From the NCBI RefSeq assembly GCF_038896935.1, contig NZ_JBANDC010000008.1:186001-250000 (forward strand): a stretch of 64,000 bases of DNA, written 5' to 3'. The notes under the pieces were generated by a model that was not told the origin of the DNA, ran no database searches, and worked only from the letters and a program-made list of their open reading frames with translations. Position numbers and translations under genes: made by a program. Shown in pieces: positions 9,063 through 17,809 of the stretch (its first letter is position 1; the number at the start of each line of letters is the position of its first letter). Source of the stretch: Collimonas rhizosphaerae (GTDB lineage Bacteria > Pseudomonadota > Gammaproteobacteria > Burkholderiales > Burkholderiaceae_D).

Positions 9063-9833
9063 ATGACTGACATCATCTTGGAGACAAAAAACCTGACCAA
9101 GGAGTTCAGGGGGTTCACGGCCGTCAATGGCGTTAACCTGCAGGTCGAGCGCGGCCATATCCACGCGCTGATCGGTCCCAACGGGGCAGGGAAGACGACT
9201 TGTTTCAATCTGCTGACCAAATTCCTGGTGCCGACTTCCGGCCAGATCCTGTTCAACGGCCGTGATATCACGACCGATGCGCCGGCCCAGATCGCGCGCC
9301 AAGGCATTATCCGTTCCTTCCAGATTTCCGCCGTGTTTCCGCATTTGAGCGTGATGGAGAATGTGCGCATAGGCTTGCAGCGTACACTGGGCACTTCCTA
9401 CCATTTCTGGAAAAGCGGCAAATCGCTGGCGCAGCTGAACCAGCGCGCTATGGAACTGCTGGCGGAAGTCGACCTCACCGAGTTCGCCGATACCCTGACC
9501 GTCGACCTGCCTTACGGCCGCAAGCGGGCGCTGGAGATTGCGACTACCCTGGGCATGGAGCCGGAACTGATGCTGCTGGATGAACCGACCCAGGGCATGG
9601 GGCATGAAGACGTCGACCGCGTCACGGCGCTGATCAAGAAAGTTTCCGCCGGCCGCACCATCCTGATGGTGGAGCACAACATGAACGTGGTGTCAGGCAT
9701 CTGCGACAAGATCAGCGTCCTGCAGCGCGGCGCCATGCTGGCCGAAGGCCGCTATGATGAAGTATCCAAGAACCCGCTGGTGATGGAAGCCTACATGGGC
9801 ACCAGCACCGAGGCACTGGCAGGAGCGCATTGA
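9063..9833 (+). CDS. livG: Branched-chain amino acid-type ABC transporter ATP-binding protein LivG
   Basis: The protein has 256 residues. Walker A is GPNGAGKTT at about residues 39-47 and Walker B is LMLLDEPTQGM near residue 174. The signature region is degenerate (LPYGRKRALEIA), which is usual for LivG-type subunits. The H-loop is MVEHNMNVV. It energises uptake by the LivHM permease. Its stop codon overlaps the livF start (TGATG). It is the first gene of a livG-livF-livK-livH-livM set. The substrate may be an amino acid, an amide or another small organic acid; proximity to the GMC gene does not settle this. Confidence 0.88.
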   Translation: MTDIILETKNLTKEFRGFTAVNGVNLQVERGHIHALIGPNGAGKTTCFNLLTKFLVPTSGQILFNGRDITTDAPAQIARQGIIRSFQISAVFPHLSVMENVRIGLQRTLGTSYHFWKSGKSLAQLNQRAMELLAEVDLTEFADTLTVDLPYGRKRALEIATTLGMEPELMLLDEPTQGMGHEDVDRVTALIKKVSAGRTILMVEHNMNVVSGICDKISVLQRGAMLAEGRYDEVSKNPLVMEAYMGTSTEALAGAH

Positions 9834-10582
9834 TGTCCGCTGTCCAATCTCCAAGCGTCAGCGCCGCAGCCCAAGGCACGGCTGCGCTGGCCATCGAAAA
9901 CCTGCAAGCCTGGTATGGCGAATCGCATATCCTGCACAACGTCAACCTCAGCGTGAACAAGGGCGAAGTGGTGACGCTGCTGGGCCGCAACGGCGCCGGC
10001 CGCACTACCACCATGCGTGCGATCATGGGCTTGACCGGCGCCCGCAAAGGCTCGATCAAGATCGGCGGCGTCGAGACGATCGCGCTGCCGACCTACAAGA
10101 TTGCGCATCACGGCGTCGGCTATTGTCCCGAAGAACGCGGCATTTTTTCTTCCTTGTCGACCGAGGAAAACCTGCTGTTGCCGCCGTCGCTGTCGACTAC
10201 CGAAAAGGGGATGTCCGTCGACGAAATCTACGACATGTTTCCCAACCTGAAAGAACGCAGGAACAGCCAGGGCACGCGCCTGTCGGGCGGCGAACAGCAG
10301 ATGCTGGCGGTTGCGCGCATCTTGCGCACCGGCGCGCGGCTGCTGTTGCTGGACGAGATATCCGAAGGCCTGGCGCCGGTGATCGTGCAGACGCTGGCGC
10401 GCATGATCACCACCTTGAAAGCCAAGGGATACACGATCGTGATGGTGGAGCAGAACTTCCGGTTTGCGGCGCCCCTGGCGGACCGTTTTTACGTGATGGA
10501 GCACGGGCAGATCGTGGAGTCGTTTGCGTCGTCGCAGCTGGAACAGAAAATGCCGGTGTTGAATGCTTTGTTGGGTGTGTAG
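9833..10582 (+). CDS. livF: Branched-chain amino acid-type ABC transporter ATP-binding protein LivF
   Basis: The protein has 249 residues and starts at the ATG overlapping the livG stop. The order of motifs is complete: Walker A, LSGGEQQMLAVARIL signature, LLLLDEISEGLAP Walker B, and MVEQN switch. Walker A reads GRNGAGRTT, with arginine (Arg57) where almost all P-loops have lysine. The DISEGL-type Walker B is normal for LivF. The paired LivG has a standard lysine, so the heterodimer would keep at least one canonical site. I could not check how often this arginine occurs in beta-proteobacterial LivF proteins. Confidence 0.87.
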   Translation: MSAVQSPSVSAAAQGTAALAIENLQAWYGESHILHNVNLSVNKGEVVTLLGRNGAGRTTTMRAIMGLTGARKGSIKIGGVETIALPTYKIAHHGVGYCPEERGIFSSLSTEENLLLPPSLSTTEKGMSVDEIYDMFPNLKERRNSQGTRLSGGEQQMLAVARILRTGARLLLLDEISEGLAPVIVQTLARMITTLKAKGYTIVMVEQNFRFAAPLADRFYVMEHGQIVESFASSQLEQKMPVLNALLGV

Positions 10583-10655
10583 GTCTGGACGGGGAGTTCC
10601 GCTTGCTGCGGATGCAGCCGCGGGATAACGGGTGGTTTAAAAAATGGAGAAGACA

Positions 10656-11870
10656 ATGAATATCAAGTTAAAGATTTTGGCAGCCGCAGTGAGCAGTACT
10701 GTCGCCCTCGGCCTTGCCGCGCCGGCTTCGGCGCAGATTTCCGGCGACGTCATCAAGATCGGCTTCATCACGGACATGTCGAGCGTTTACTCCGATATCG
10801 ACGGCCCCGGCGGCGCGGAAGCAATCAAGATGGCGATCGCCGACATGGGCGGCGCCATCAACGGCAAGAAAATCGAGCTGGTGGTGGCGGATCACCAGAA
10901 CAAGGCCGACATCGCATCGAGCAAGGCGCGCGAGTGGTTTGACCAGCAAGGCCTGGACGTGCTGATCGGCGGCACCAACTCCGGCACCGCGCTGGCGATG
11001 GCGAAGATTGCAGCGGAAAAGAAGAAACCGTTCTTTGAAATCGGCGCCGGCAGCACCCGCCTGACCAACGAAGAATGCACACCTTATACCGTGCACTATG
11101 CCTACGATACCTACGCCCTGGCGCATGGCACCGGTTCGGCGGTAGTGAAGCAGGGCGGCAAGAGCTGGTATTTCCTGACTGCCGATTATGCCTTCGGCGC
11201 GTCGCTGGAAAAAGATACGACCGCGGTAGTGAAAGCGTCTGGCGGTACCGTGCTCGGCGCGGTCAAGCATCCATTGAACGCCTCTGATTTTTCTTCCTTC
11301 ATGCTGCAGGCGCAGTCGTCCAAGGCGCAGATCATCGGCCTGGCGAATGCCGGCGGCGACCTGATCAACTCGGTCAAGGCCGCCAATGAATTCGGCGTCA
11401 CCAAGAACGCCAAGCTGGCCGGCCTGCTGGTGTTCATCAACGACATCCATTCGCTGACCCTGAAGCAGACCCAGGGCATGTACCTGACCGACAGCTGGTA
11501 CTGGGACCAGAACGACGAATCGCGCAAATGGGCGAAGCGTTATTTCGAGAAGATGAAAAAGGAACCGTCCAGCCTGCAGGCCGCGGATTACTCGTCGGCG
11601 ATGCAATACCTGGCTGCAGTCAAGGCCACCGGCACGGACGACGGCGACAAGGTGATGGAGCAGCTGCGCAAGGCCAAGTTCAACGACATGTACGCCAAGA
11701 ACGCTTATCTGCGTGCGGATGGCCGGGTAGTGCACGACATGACGCTGTACCAGGTCAAGACACCGGCTGAATCGAAATATCCTTGGGACTACCTGACCAA
11801 GATCCAGACCATCCCGGGCGAACAGGCTTTCACGACCAAGGCCGAGAGCAAGTGCGCCTTGTGGAAGTAA
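10656..11870 (+). CDS. livK: Periplasmic substrate-binding protein of the liv-type ABC transporter
   Basis: The protein has 404 residues. The start at 10656 is preferred because GGAGAAG lies just before it; an upstream in-frame ATG (10644) overlaps that RBS. A signal peptide (MNIKLKILAAAVSSTVALGL, then APASA-Q) ends near residue 26. The mature chain shows the type-I periplasmic-binding fold of the Peripla_BP_6 family (IKIGFITDMSSVYSDIDGPG, DVLIGGTNSGTALAMAKIA). It belongs to a betaproteobacterial branch whose ligand is generally unknown, so the symbol is by analogy. A stem-loop follows before livH, which may raise the level of this protein over the permeases. Confidence 0.85.
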   Translation: MNIKLKILAAAVSSTVALGLAAPASAQISGDVIKIGFITDMSSVYSDIDGPGGAEAIKMAIADMGGAINGKKIELVVADHQNKADIASSKAREWFDQQGLDVLIGGTNSGTALAMAKIAAEKKKPFFEIGAGSTRLTNEECTPYTVHYAYDTYALAHGTGSAVVKQGGKSWYFLTADYAFGASLEKDTTAVVKASGGTVLGAVKHPLNASDFSSFMLQAQSSKAQIIGLANAGGDLINSVKAANEFGVTKNAKLAGLLVFINDIHSLTLKQTQGMYLTDSWYWDQNDESRKWAKRYFEKMKKEPSSLQAADYSSAMQYLAAVKATGTDDGDKVMEQLRKAKFNDMYAKNAYLRADGRVVHDMTLYQVKTPAESKYPWDYLTKIQTIPGEQAFTTKAESKCALWK

Positions 11871-11923
11871 CCAGGCTGCCGCGCCTCTGCTGAGGATGCG
11901 GCCCGATGCTGACGATATGCCTG

Positions 11924-11969
11924 GCGCGCCGCGCAGTGCAAGGATTTTTTCCTGCGCTGCGTGGCGCGC
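11924..11969 (+). other. Stem-loop between the livK-type and livH genes
   Basis: Arms at 11924-11936 and 11957-11969 pair over 13 bp with one G-U, and the loop contains a further GGA-TTTTTT-TCC pairing. There is no T-run after the outer stem. It could be an mRNA-stabilising or attenuating hairpin at the end of the highly expressed binding-protein gene. Confidence 0.45.
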
Positions 11970-12017
11970 TGTTCGATAGTCCTTCACTCGCACGAGTGAC
12001 CTTTTGATGACATTGCC

Positions 12018-12902
12018 ATGGAAATATTCGGCATTCCCTTTCAAGCCTTGATGAGCCAGCTGCTGCTGGGGCTCGTCAACGGCTCGTTCTACGCCATGCT
12101 GTCGCTCGGCCTGGCAGTGATCTTCGGCTTGCTCAACGTGATCAATTTCGCCCATGGTGCGCTGTACATGATGGGCGCCTTCCTGGCCTGGATCGGGCTG
12201 ACCTATTTCAACCTGAACTACTGGGTGATGCTGGCCCTGGCGCCGCTGCTGGTGGGGCTGTTCGGCGTCATCATCGAGAAGACCATGCTGCGCTGGCTGT
12301 ACAAGCTGGACCACTTGTACGGCTTGCTGCTGACCTTCGGCATCACCCTGATGGTGGAAGGCATCTTCCGTTCGTTCTATGGCGTTTCCGGCCAGCCGTT
12401 CTCGGTGCCGGAACTGCTGAGCGGCGCCACCGACCTCGGTTTCATGGTGCTGCCGAACTATCGCGCCTGGGTGGTGCTGGCTTCGCTGACGGTGTGTTTT
12501 GCGACCTGGTTCGTGATCGAGAAGACCAAGCTGGGCGCTTACCTGCGCGCCGGCACCGAGAATCCGAAGCTGGTCGAAGCATTCGGCGTCAACGTGCCGC
12601 TGATGGTGACCTTGACCTACGGCTTCGGCGTCGCTTTGGCGGCCTTTGCCGGGGTGCTGGCGGCGCCGGTGATCCAGGTCTCGCCACTGATGGGTTCGAA
12701 CCTGATTATCGTCGTATTCGCGGTTGTGGTGATCGGCGGCATGGGTTCCATCATGGGTTCCATCATTACCGGCCTGGCGCTGGGCGTGATCGAGGGATTG
12801 ACCCGCGTGTTTTATCCGGAAGCGTCGGCCACGGTGGTGTTCATCGTGATGGCGATTGTGCTGATGATCCGGCCGGCAGGCCTGTTCGGCAAAGAGAAAT
12901 GA
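12018..12902 (+). CDS. livH: Branched-chain amino acid-type ABC transporter permease LivH
   Basis: The protein has 294 residues with about eight hydrophobic segments. It opens with the LivH pattern LLLGLVNGSFYAMLSLGLAVIFGLLNVINFAHG, which identifies the family. The C-terminal half has GMGSIMGSIITGLALGVIEG, the cytoplasmic coupling region. It forms the inner-membrane channel with LivM. The gene overlaps or nearly touches livM, indicating translational coupling. Confidence 0.9.
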   Translation: MEIFGIPFQALMSQLLLGLVNGSFYAMLSLGLAVIFGLLNVINFAHGALYMMGAFLAWIGLTYFNLNYWVMLALAPLLVGLFGVIIEKTMLRWLYKLDHLYGLLLTFGITLMVEGIFRSFYGVSGQPFSVPELLSGATDLGFMVLPNYRAWVVLASLTVCFATWFVIEKTKLGAYLRAGTENPKLVEAFGVNVPLMVTLTYGFGVALAAFAGVLAAPVIQVSPLMGSNLIIVVFAVVVIGGMGSIMGSIITGLALGVIEGLTRVFYPEASATVVFIVMAIVLMIRPAGLFGKEK

Positions 12903-12913
12903 GCGGAGCGGCT

Positions 12914-13891
12914 ATGAACATGAACAAGAAAATAGGCTACGGTTTGCTGTTGGCTGCGGCACTGGCGGCGCCGTTCGGCATCTATCCGGTGTTCCTGATG
13001 AAGATCATCTGCTTCGCGCTGTTTGCCTGCGCGTTCAACCTGCTGATCGGCTTTACTGGATTGTTGTCGTTTGGACATGCTGCATTCTTCGGCGGCGCCG
13101 GCTATATCGCAGGTTATGTCTTGACCAAGCTCGGCTTGCCGACGGAAGTGGGCTTGCTGGCAGGGACTGCGGCGGGCGCCCTGATCGGCCTGGTAATGGG
13201 CAGCCTGGCGATCCGCCGCCAGGGCATCTACTTCACGATGATTACCTTGGCGCTGGCGCAGATGCTGTATTTCGTTTGCCTGCAGATGCCGTTCACCGGC
13301 GGCGAGGATGGCTTGCAGGGTGTGCCGCGCGGGCATCTGTTCGGTTTTATCGATCTCGGCAACGACCTGACTTTGTACTATGTGGTGCTGGCGATTGCAG
13401 TGGCCGGCTTCGCGCTGATCATGCGCACCGTGAACTCGCCGTTTGGCCAGGTGCTGAAAGCGATCAAGGAAAACGAGCCGCGCGCCATTTCGCTCGGCTA
13501 CGACGTCAGCCGCTACAAGCTGCTGGCCTTTGTCCTGTCGGCCGCGCTGTCAGGCCTGGCCGGTTCTACCAAGACCCTGGTGCTGGGTTTTGAAACGCTG
13601 ACCGACGTGCACTGGACCATGTCGGGGCTGGTGGTGCTGATGACCTTGGTGGGTGGTTTGGGCACGATTATAGGACCGATCGTCGGTGCGCTGATCATCA
13701 TCGTGCTGGAGAACAAGCTGGGCGATATCGGTAACTGGCTGGCCTCGGTGACGCATATCGAATGGTTCAGTGGACTTGGCGAGTCGGTCACTATCGTTAC
13801 TGGCTTTATCTTCATTGTCTGCGTGCTGGCGTTCCGGCGCGGGATTGTCGGTGAAATCTCGGCCTTGCTCAAGCGTTCCGGCGCCAGATGA
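12914..13891 (+). CDS. livM: Branched-chain amino acid-type ABC transporter permease LivM
   Basis: The protein has 325 residues from the ATG at 12914, which has GGAG six bases upstream. An ATG at 12899 overlapping the livH stop would add five residues. It carries the LivM core FNLLIGFTGLLSFGHAAFFGGAGY near residue 35 and the VLKAIKENEPRAISLGYDV coupling segment. The latter is followed by hydrophobic helices. It is the last gene of the transporter operon and is followed by a strong intrinsic terminator. Confidence 0.88.
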   Translation: MNMNKKIGYGLLLAAALAAPFGIYPVFLMKIICFALFACAFNLLIGFTGLLSFGHAAFFGGAGYIAGYVLTKLGLPTEVGLLAGTAAGALIGLVMGSLAIRRQGIYFTMITLALAQMLYFVCLQMPFTGGEDGLQGVPRGHLFGFIDLGNDLTLYYVVLAIAVAGFALIMRTVNSPFGQVLKAIKENEPRAISLGYDVSRYKLLAFVLSAALSGLAGSTKTLVLGFETLTDVHWTMSGLVVLMTLVGGLGTIIGPIVGALIIIVLENKLGDIGNWLASVTHIEWFSGLGESVTIVTGFIFIVCVLAFRRGIVGEISALLKRSGAR

Positions 13892-13915
13892 CGTAGTCCC
13901 GGCCGTATCTTTAAA

Positions 13916-13950
13916 AGCCCGTACCCAGCTTGGCTGGTACGGGCTTTTTG
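13916..13950 (+). terminator. Rho-independent terminator of the liv-type operon
   Basis: A perfect 10-bp stem (AGCCCGTACC at 13916-13925 with GGTACGGGCT at 13936-13945) is followed by TTTTTG. It lies 25 bases after the livM stop. Confidence 0.9.
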
Positions 13951-14150
13951 TTTAGGGGATAGGGATATCTGGACTGCTTAAATATTAAGCAGTCGTGCCG
14001 AAGTTAATTAAGTTGCTTGCTTGAACTTTTCCATCCTGTTCAGCTAATCGAATTACTTGGATAGCTATGACTAAATAACATAGCTGCCTGGCATGCTCAC
14101 CCAGGCGCAGGCACGTAAAATTGCGTGTCTTTAATATTGCCTGGTTCATC

Positions 14151-14924
14151 ATGCCTGAGTTATTTCCCGACTTCCTTATCCTTGCCCTTGCCAGTTTTGT
14201 CGCCGGCCTGATCGACGCCGTGGTTGGAGGAGGGGGCTTGATCCAGATACCGGCCTTGTTCTCGATGCTGCCCAATGCCGCGCCGGCTACCGTTTTCGGC
14301 ACCAACAAGCTGGCCGGGATATTTGGCACCGGCGCCGCTGCGGTCAATTTCGCCAAACGTGTCAAGCTGGCATGGAGTGCGGCATTGCCCGCAGCAGGAG
14401 CGGCATTCCTGTTTGCCTTCCTTGGCGCATATACCGTAACCCATATACCGACTGAGGCGATTCGCAAATCGCTGCCGTTCATTTTGCTGGCGGTCGCGAT
14501 ATACACGGTGAAGAAGAAAGATTTCGGCAGTATTCATGCTCCTCTGCATACCGGCTCGAAAGAGAAGCTGCTTGCGGTGCTGATCGGCGGTGGGATTGGT
14601 TTTTATGACGGTGTTTTCGGCCCTGGTACAGGTAGCTTCCTGATTTTCCTGTTTGTGCGATTTTTCGGTTTCGATTTCCTGGCGGCCTCCGCCGTCTCCA
14701 AGGTTATCAATGTGGCGACCAACCTGGCCGCCTTGCTGTGGTTTGGATATAGCGGGCATATCATCTGGCAGCTTGGATTGATAATGGCTATCTGTAATGT
14801 TGGTGGTTCCCTGGTTGGCACCAAGCTGGCGCTCAAGCATGGGAGTGGTTTTGTACGGAAGCTGTTTTTGCTGGTGGTGTCGGTATTGATCTTGAAAACG
14901 GGTTACGACGCCTTCCTTAAATAA
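14151..14924 (+). CDS. TSUP/TauE-SafE family permease
   Basis: The protein has 257 residues. The ATG at 14151 is chosen; a TTG 30 bases upstream is the only in-frame alternative and neither has a strong RBS. Duplicated half-domains each carry the family motif region (FVAGLIDAVVGGGGLIQIPAL near the start, GGGIGFYDGVFGPGTGSFL in the middle), and there are about seven or eight membrane segments. Members export or import sulfite, sulfoacetate or related organosulfur anions; the substrate here is unknown. The gene is followed by the first parS palindrome, so the two may share the hairpin as a transcript end. Confidence 0.85.
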   Translation: MPELFPDFLILALASFVAGLIDAVVGGGGLIQIPALFSMLPNAAPATVFGTNKLAGIFGTGAAAVNFAKRVKLAWSAALPAAGAAFLFAFLGAYTVTHIPTEAIRKSLPFILLAVAIYTVKKKDFGSIHAPLHTGSKEKLLAVLIGGGIGFYDGVFGPGTGSFLIFLFVRFFGFDFLAASAVSKVINVATNLAALLWFGYSGHIIWQLGLIMAICNVGGSLVGTKLALKHGSGFVRKLFLLVVSVLILKTGYDAFLK

Positions 14925-14944
14925 TTTCCTCGACGCCACCACTA

Positions 14945-14976
14945 ACGGCGATTGTTTCACGTGAAACAATCGCCGT
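14945..14976. promoter_or_regulatory. parS: parS centromere site 1 within a 32-bp perfect palindrome
   Basis: Positions 14953-14968 read TGTTTCACGTGAAACA, the exact ParB-binding consensus. The palindrome extends perfectly to 32 bp (ACGGCGAT...ATCGCCGT), longer than parS needs. As RNA this forms a 16-bp hairpin followed by TTGTTGTTTTG, so it could also end the upstream TSUP transcript. The parAB genes lie 3.5 kb downstream. Confidence 0.95.
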
Positions 14977-15011
14977 TGTTGTTTTGGGCGCGATAACTCC
15001 GGTTTGTTCAA

Positions 15012-15027
15012 TGTTTCACGTGAAACA
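15012..15027. promoter_or_regulatory. parS: parS centromere site 2
   Basis: A second exact TGTTTCACGTGAAACA lies 59 bases from the first and shares its right flank (ATCGC). The pair lies directly upstream of mnmG and supports origin proximity and ParABS segregation. Confidence 0.95.
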
Positions 15028-15050
15028 ATCGCGACACTGTGTGCGGGAGG

Positions 15051-15079
15051 GTGTAAGCGATAGCTGCATGCTTTATAAT
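15051..15079 (+). promoter_or_regulatory. Probable mnmG promoter
   Basis: A perfect -10 hexamer TATAAT lies at 15074-15079, with a weak -35 (GTGTAA, 15051-15056) 17 bases upstream. It is 45 bases before the mnmG start codon and just after parS site 2, so ParB spreading could touch it. Confidence 0.5.
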
Positions 15080-15123
15080 CACGCCTCAGCCCACTGTTTT
15101 TCATCGTCTCCAAGAGGCGCACT

Positions 15124-17049
15124 ATGCTTTTTCCTACACATTTTGATGTAATCGTCGTCGGCGGCGGCCACGCCGGCACCGAAGCCGCGCTGGCGTCTGC
15201 CCGCATGGGCCAGAAGACTCTATTGTTGACACACAATATCGAGACCCTGGGCCAGATGTCGTGCAACCCTTCAATCGGCGGGATAGGTAAGGGCCACCTG
15301 GTAAAAGAGGTTGATGCGATGGGTGGTGCAATGGCTATCGCTACCGACGAAGCGGGCATCCAGTTTCGTATCCTGAATTCCTCAAAGGGGCCGGCAGTAC
15401 GGGCAACCCGCGCACAAGCTGACCGTATCCTGTACAAGCAAGCTATCCGTTCGCGCCTGGAAAACCAGGAAAATCTCTGGCTGTTCCAGCAAGCGGTGGA
15501 TGACCTGCTGGTGGAGGGTGATCGCGTGGTCGGCGCCGTTACGCAAGTCGGTATCCAGTTCCGTAGCAGGGCAGTGGTGCTGACCGCCGGTACTTTCCTG
15601 GATGGGAAGATCCATGTCGGCCTCAACAACTACTCCGCCGGCCGTGCCGGCGATCCGCCTGCAATCTCCCTGTCTGCGCGCCTGAAAGAATTGAAACTGC
15701 CGCAAGGCCGCCTGAAGACTGGCACGCCGCCGCGCATCGACGGCCGCACTATTGATTTTTCCGTGATGCAGGAACAGCCGGGCGATCTCGATCCGGTGCC
15801 GGTATTCTCGGTAATGGGCAATACCGCCATGCATCCGGCCCAACTGCCTTGCTGGATTACCCATACCAACCAGCAAACACATGACATTATCCGCGCCGGC
15901 CTAGATCGCAGCCCGATGTATACCGGCGTGATCGAAGGAGTAGGGCCGCGCTACTGCCCATCGATAGAAGACAAGATCCACCGCTTTGCAGGCAAGGATT
16001 CGCACCAGATATTCCTGGAGCCGGAAGGGCTGACAACCAACGAGTTCTACCCCAATGGTATTTCGACAAGCCTGCCGTTCGATGTGCAGCTGGCCCTGGT
16101 GCATTCGATGCGCGGGCTGGAGAACGCCCACATCTTGCGTCCCGGCTATGCAATCGAATACGATTATTTCGATCCGCGCGCCTTGAAGGCTTCGCTGGAA
16201 ACCAAGTCGATCCAGGGCTTGTATTTTGCTGGCCAGATCAATGGCACTACCGGTTATGAAGAGGCAGCCGCCCAAGGCATGCTGGCCGGCTTGAACGCCG
16301 CGCTGCAGACGCAGGAGCGCGATGCCTGGACACCGCGCCGCGACGAAGCTTACCTTGGCGTGCTGGTGGACGACCTGATTACCCAGGGCGTGCAAGAGCC
16401 TTATCGCATGTTCACCAGCCGCGCCGAGTACCGCCTCAGCCTGCGTGAAGATAATGCCGACTTGCGCCTGACCGAGATCGGCCGCCAGCTGGGTTGCGTC
16501 GGCGATGCCCAATGGGCGCAATTCGAGAAAAAGCGCGAAGCGGTTGCGGTCGAGATGGAGCGCCTGCGCTCAACCTGGGTCAACCCGCGCATCGTGGCCG
16601 AAGCCGAGGCAGAGCGCTTGCTGGGCAAGGCCATCGAACGCGAATATTCCCTGGTCGACCTGCTGCGCCGTCCAAACGTTTCTTACGATCAACTGATGAC
16701 GCTCAAGGGTCTCGATGGCCAGGACCTGGGCGGTCCGGGCGTGCAGGACGACACGGTCAAAGAGCAGGTCGAGATCCAGGTCAAGTACGCCGGGTACATC
16801 GACCGCCAGGCGAAGGAAGTCGAGCGCCATGAACACAATGAAAACCTGAAGCTGCCCGCCGACCTGGACTACATGGACGTGCAGGCGCTGTCTATCGAAG
16901 TGCGCCAGAAGCTGAATCTGCACCGGCCGGAGACCTTCGGCCAGGCTTCGCGCATTTCCGGCGTTACGCCGGCCGCCTTGTCGCTCTTGCTGGTGCACCT
17001 GAAAAAGGGCGGCATGAAGCGGCTGAATGCAGACGATCAGGCTGCCTGA
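15124..17049 (+). CDS. mnmG: tRNA uridine-5-carboxymethylaminomethyl modification enzyme MnmG (GidA)
   Basis: The protein has 641 residues, full length for the family. The FAD-binding motif VVGGGHAGTEAALASARMG lies at residues 10-28. The conserved CNPSIGGIGKGHLVKEVDA is near residue 47. The FAD-binding segment GLYFAGQINGTTGYEEAAAQG is near residue 365, and a C-terminal helical MnmE-binding domain follows. With MnmE it installs the cmnm5 group on wobble U34 of several tRNAs. It heads the mnmG-rsmG-lysE-parA-parB run, preceded by two parS sites. Confidence 0.97.
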   Translation: MLFPTHFDVIVVGGGHAGTEAALASARMGQKTLLLTHNIETLGQMSCNPSIGGIGKGHLVKEVDAMGGAMAIATDEAGIQFRILNSSKGPAVRATRAQADRILYKQAIRSRLENQENLWLFQQAVDDLLVEGDRVVGAVTQVGIQFRSRAVVLTAGTFLDGKIHVGLNNYSAGRAGDPPAISLSARLKELKLPQGRLKTGTPPRIDGRTIDFSVMQEQPGDLDPVPVFSVMGNTAMHPAQLPCWITHTNQQTHDIIRAGLDRSPMYTGVIEGVGPRYCPSIEDKIHRFAGKDSHQIFLEPEGLTTNEFYPNGISTSLPFDVQLALVHSMRGLENAHILRPGYAIEYDYFDPRALKASLETKSIQGLYFAGQINGTTGYEEAAAQGMLAGLNAALQTQERDAWTPRRDEAYLGVLVDDLITQGVQEPYRMFTSRAEYRLSLREDNADLRLTEIGRQLGCVGDAQWAQFEKKREAVAVEMERLRSTWVNPRIVAEAEAERLLGKAIEREYSLVDLLRRPNVSYDQLMTLKGLDGQDLGGPGVQDDTVKEQVEIQVKYAGYIDRQAKEVERHEHNENLKLPADLDYMDVQALSIEVRQKLNLHRPETFGQASRISGVTPAALSLLLVHLKKGGMKRLNADDQAA

Positions 17050-17118
17050 TTGTTTAGTTATCAACTATCTGATCAACTACCATCAAGGTAATTGCCGGGA
17101 TAATCGAGGAGTGGCAAC

Positions 17119-17790
17119 ATGAGTTCAACGCAGACCGCGCCGGCGGCAAAACAAGCGCTGGAAGCGAGCCTGCAGCAAGGTGCGTCAGCACTGGGAATCA
17201 CGCTGGACCAGGAGCAGCAGCAGCAACTGCTGGCTTACCTGGACCTGCTGGCAAAGTGGAACAAGGTTTATAACCTGACTTCGATCCGCGAACCGGCGCA
17301 GATGATGACCCACCATTTGCTGGATTCGCTGGCGGTAGTGCCGGCTTTTTCCGAGGCAAAGAATGTGCTCGACGTAGGCGCCGGCGGCGGCCTGCCGGGG
17401 ATGATCCTGGCGATCTGGGCCGGCAAGGCCAGGCCGCAGATGCGGGTGTCGATGGTCGACACGGTGCACAAGAAAACGGCATTCCTGACCCAGGTAAAAG
17501 CCGAGCTGGGCCTGGGCACCGTAAGCGTTCACACCGCCCGGGTAGAGCAGTTGCAGGTAGCGCAGAAATTTGACGTGATCACTTCGCGGGCATTTGCGGA
17601 GTTGGCCGATTTTATCAACTGGTCGGCGCATTTGCTGACCGATGACGGCCAGTTCATCGCGCTGAAAGGCGTGCGGCCGGATGAGGAAATCGCGCGCCTG
17701 CCGGCCGGCTGGGAAGTCACCGAAATCAGGCCCTTGGCGGTGCCGGGGCTGGATGCGGAACGTCACCTGATTTTTATCAAACGCAAATAA
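17119..17790 (+). CDS. rsmG: 16S rRNA (guanine527-N7)-methyltransferase RsmG (GidB)
   Basis: The protein has 223 residues. The SAM-binding motif VLDVGAGGGLPGMILAI lies around residues 82-98 and the DSLA/YNLTSI region upstream is typical of RsmG. It methylates G527 of 16S rRNA, which influences streptomycin sensitivity. GAGTGG precedes the ATG. It follows mnmG by 69 bases, the usual pairing. Confidence 0.96.
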   Translation: MSSTQTAPAAKQALEASLQQGASALGITLDQEQQQQLLAYLDLLAKWNKVYNLTSIREPAQMMTHHLLDSLAVVPAFSEAKNVLDVGAGGGLPGMILAIWAGKARPQMRVSMVDTVHKKTAFLTQVKAELGLGTVSVHTARVEQLQVAQKFDVITSRAFAELADFINWSAHLLTDDGQFIALKGVRPDEEIARLPAGWEVTEIRPLAVPGLDAERHLIFIKRK

Positions 17791-17809
17791 CAGCGGGAGC
17801 AATTCCATC

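Noticed and set aside
10668..12314. A 548-codon open frame on the minus strand across the livK and livH genes
   Set aside because: It is a GC-driven shadow frame, rich in Arg, Gln, His and Val, and fully antisense to well-recognised transporter genes.
14160..15629. A 489-codon minus-strand frame spanning the TSUP gene, the parS sites and the start of mnmG
   Set aside because: It crosses regulatory sites and two confirmed genes on the other strand and shows no domain.
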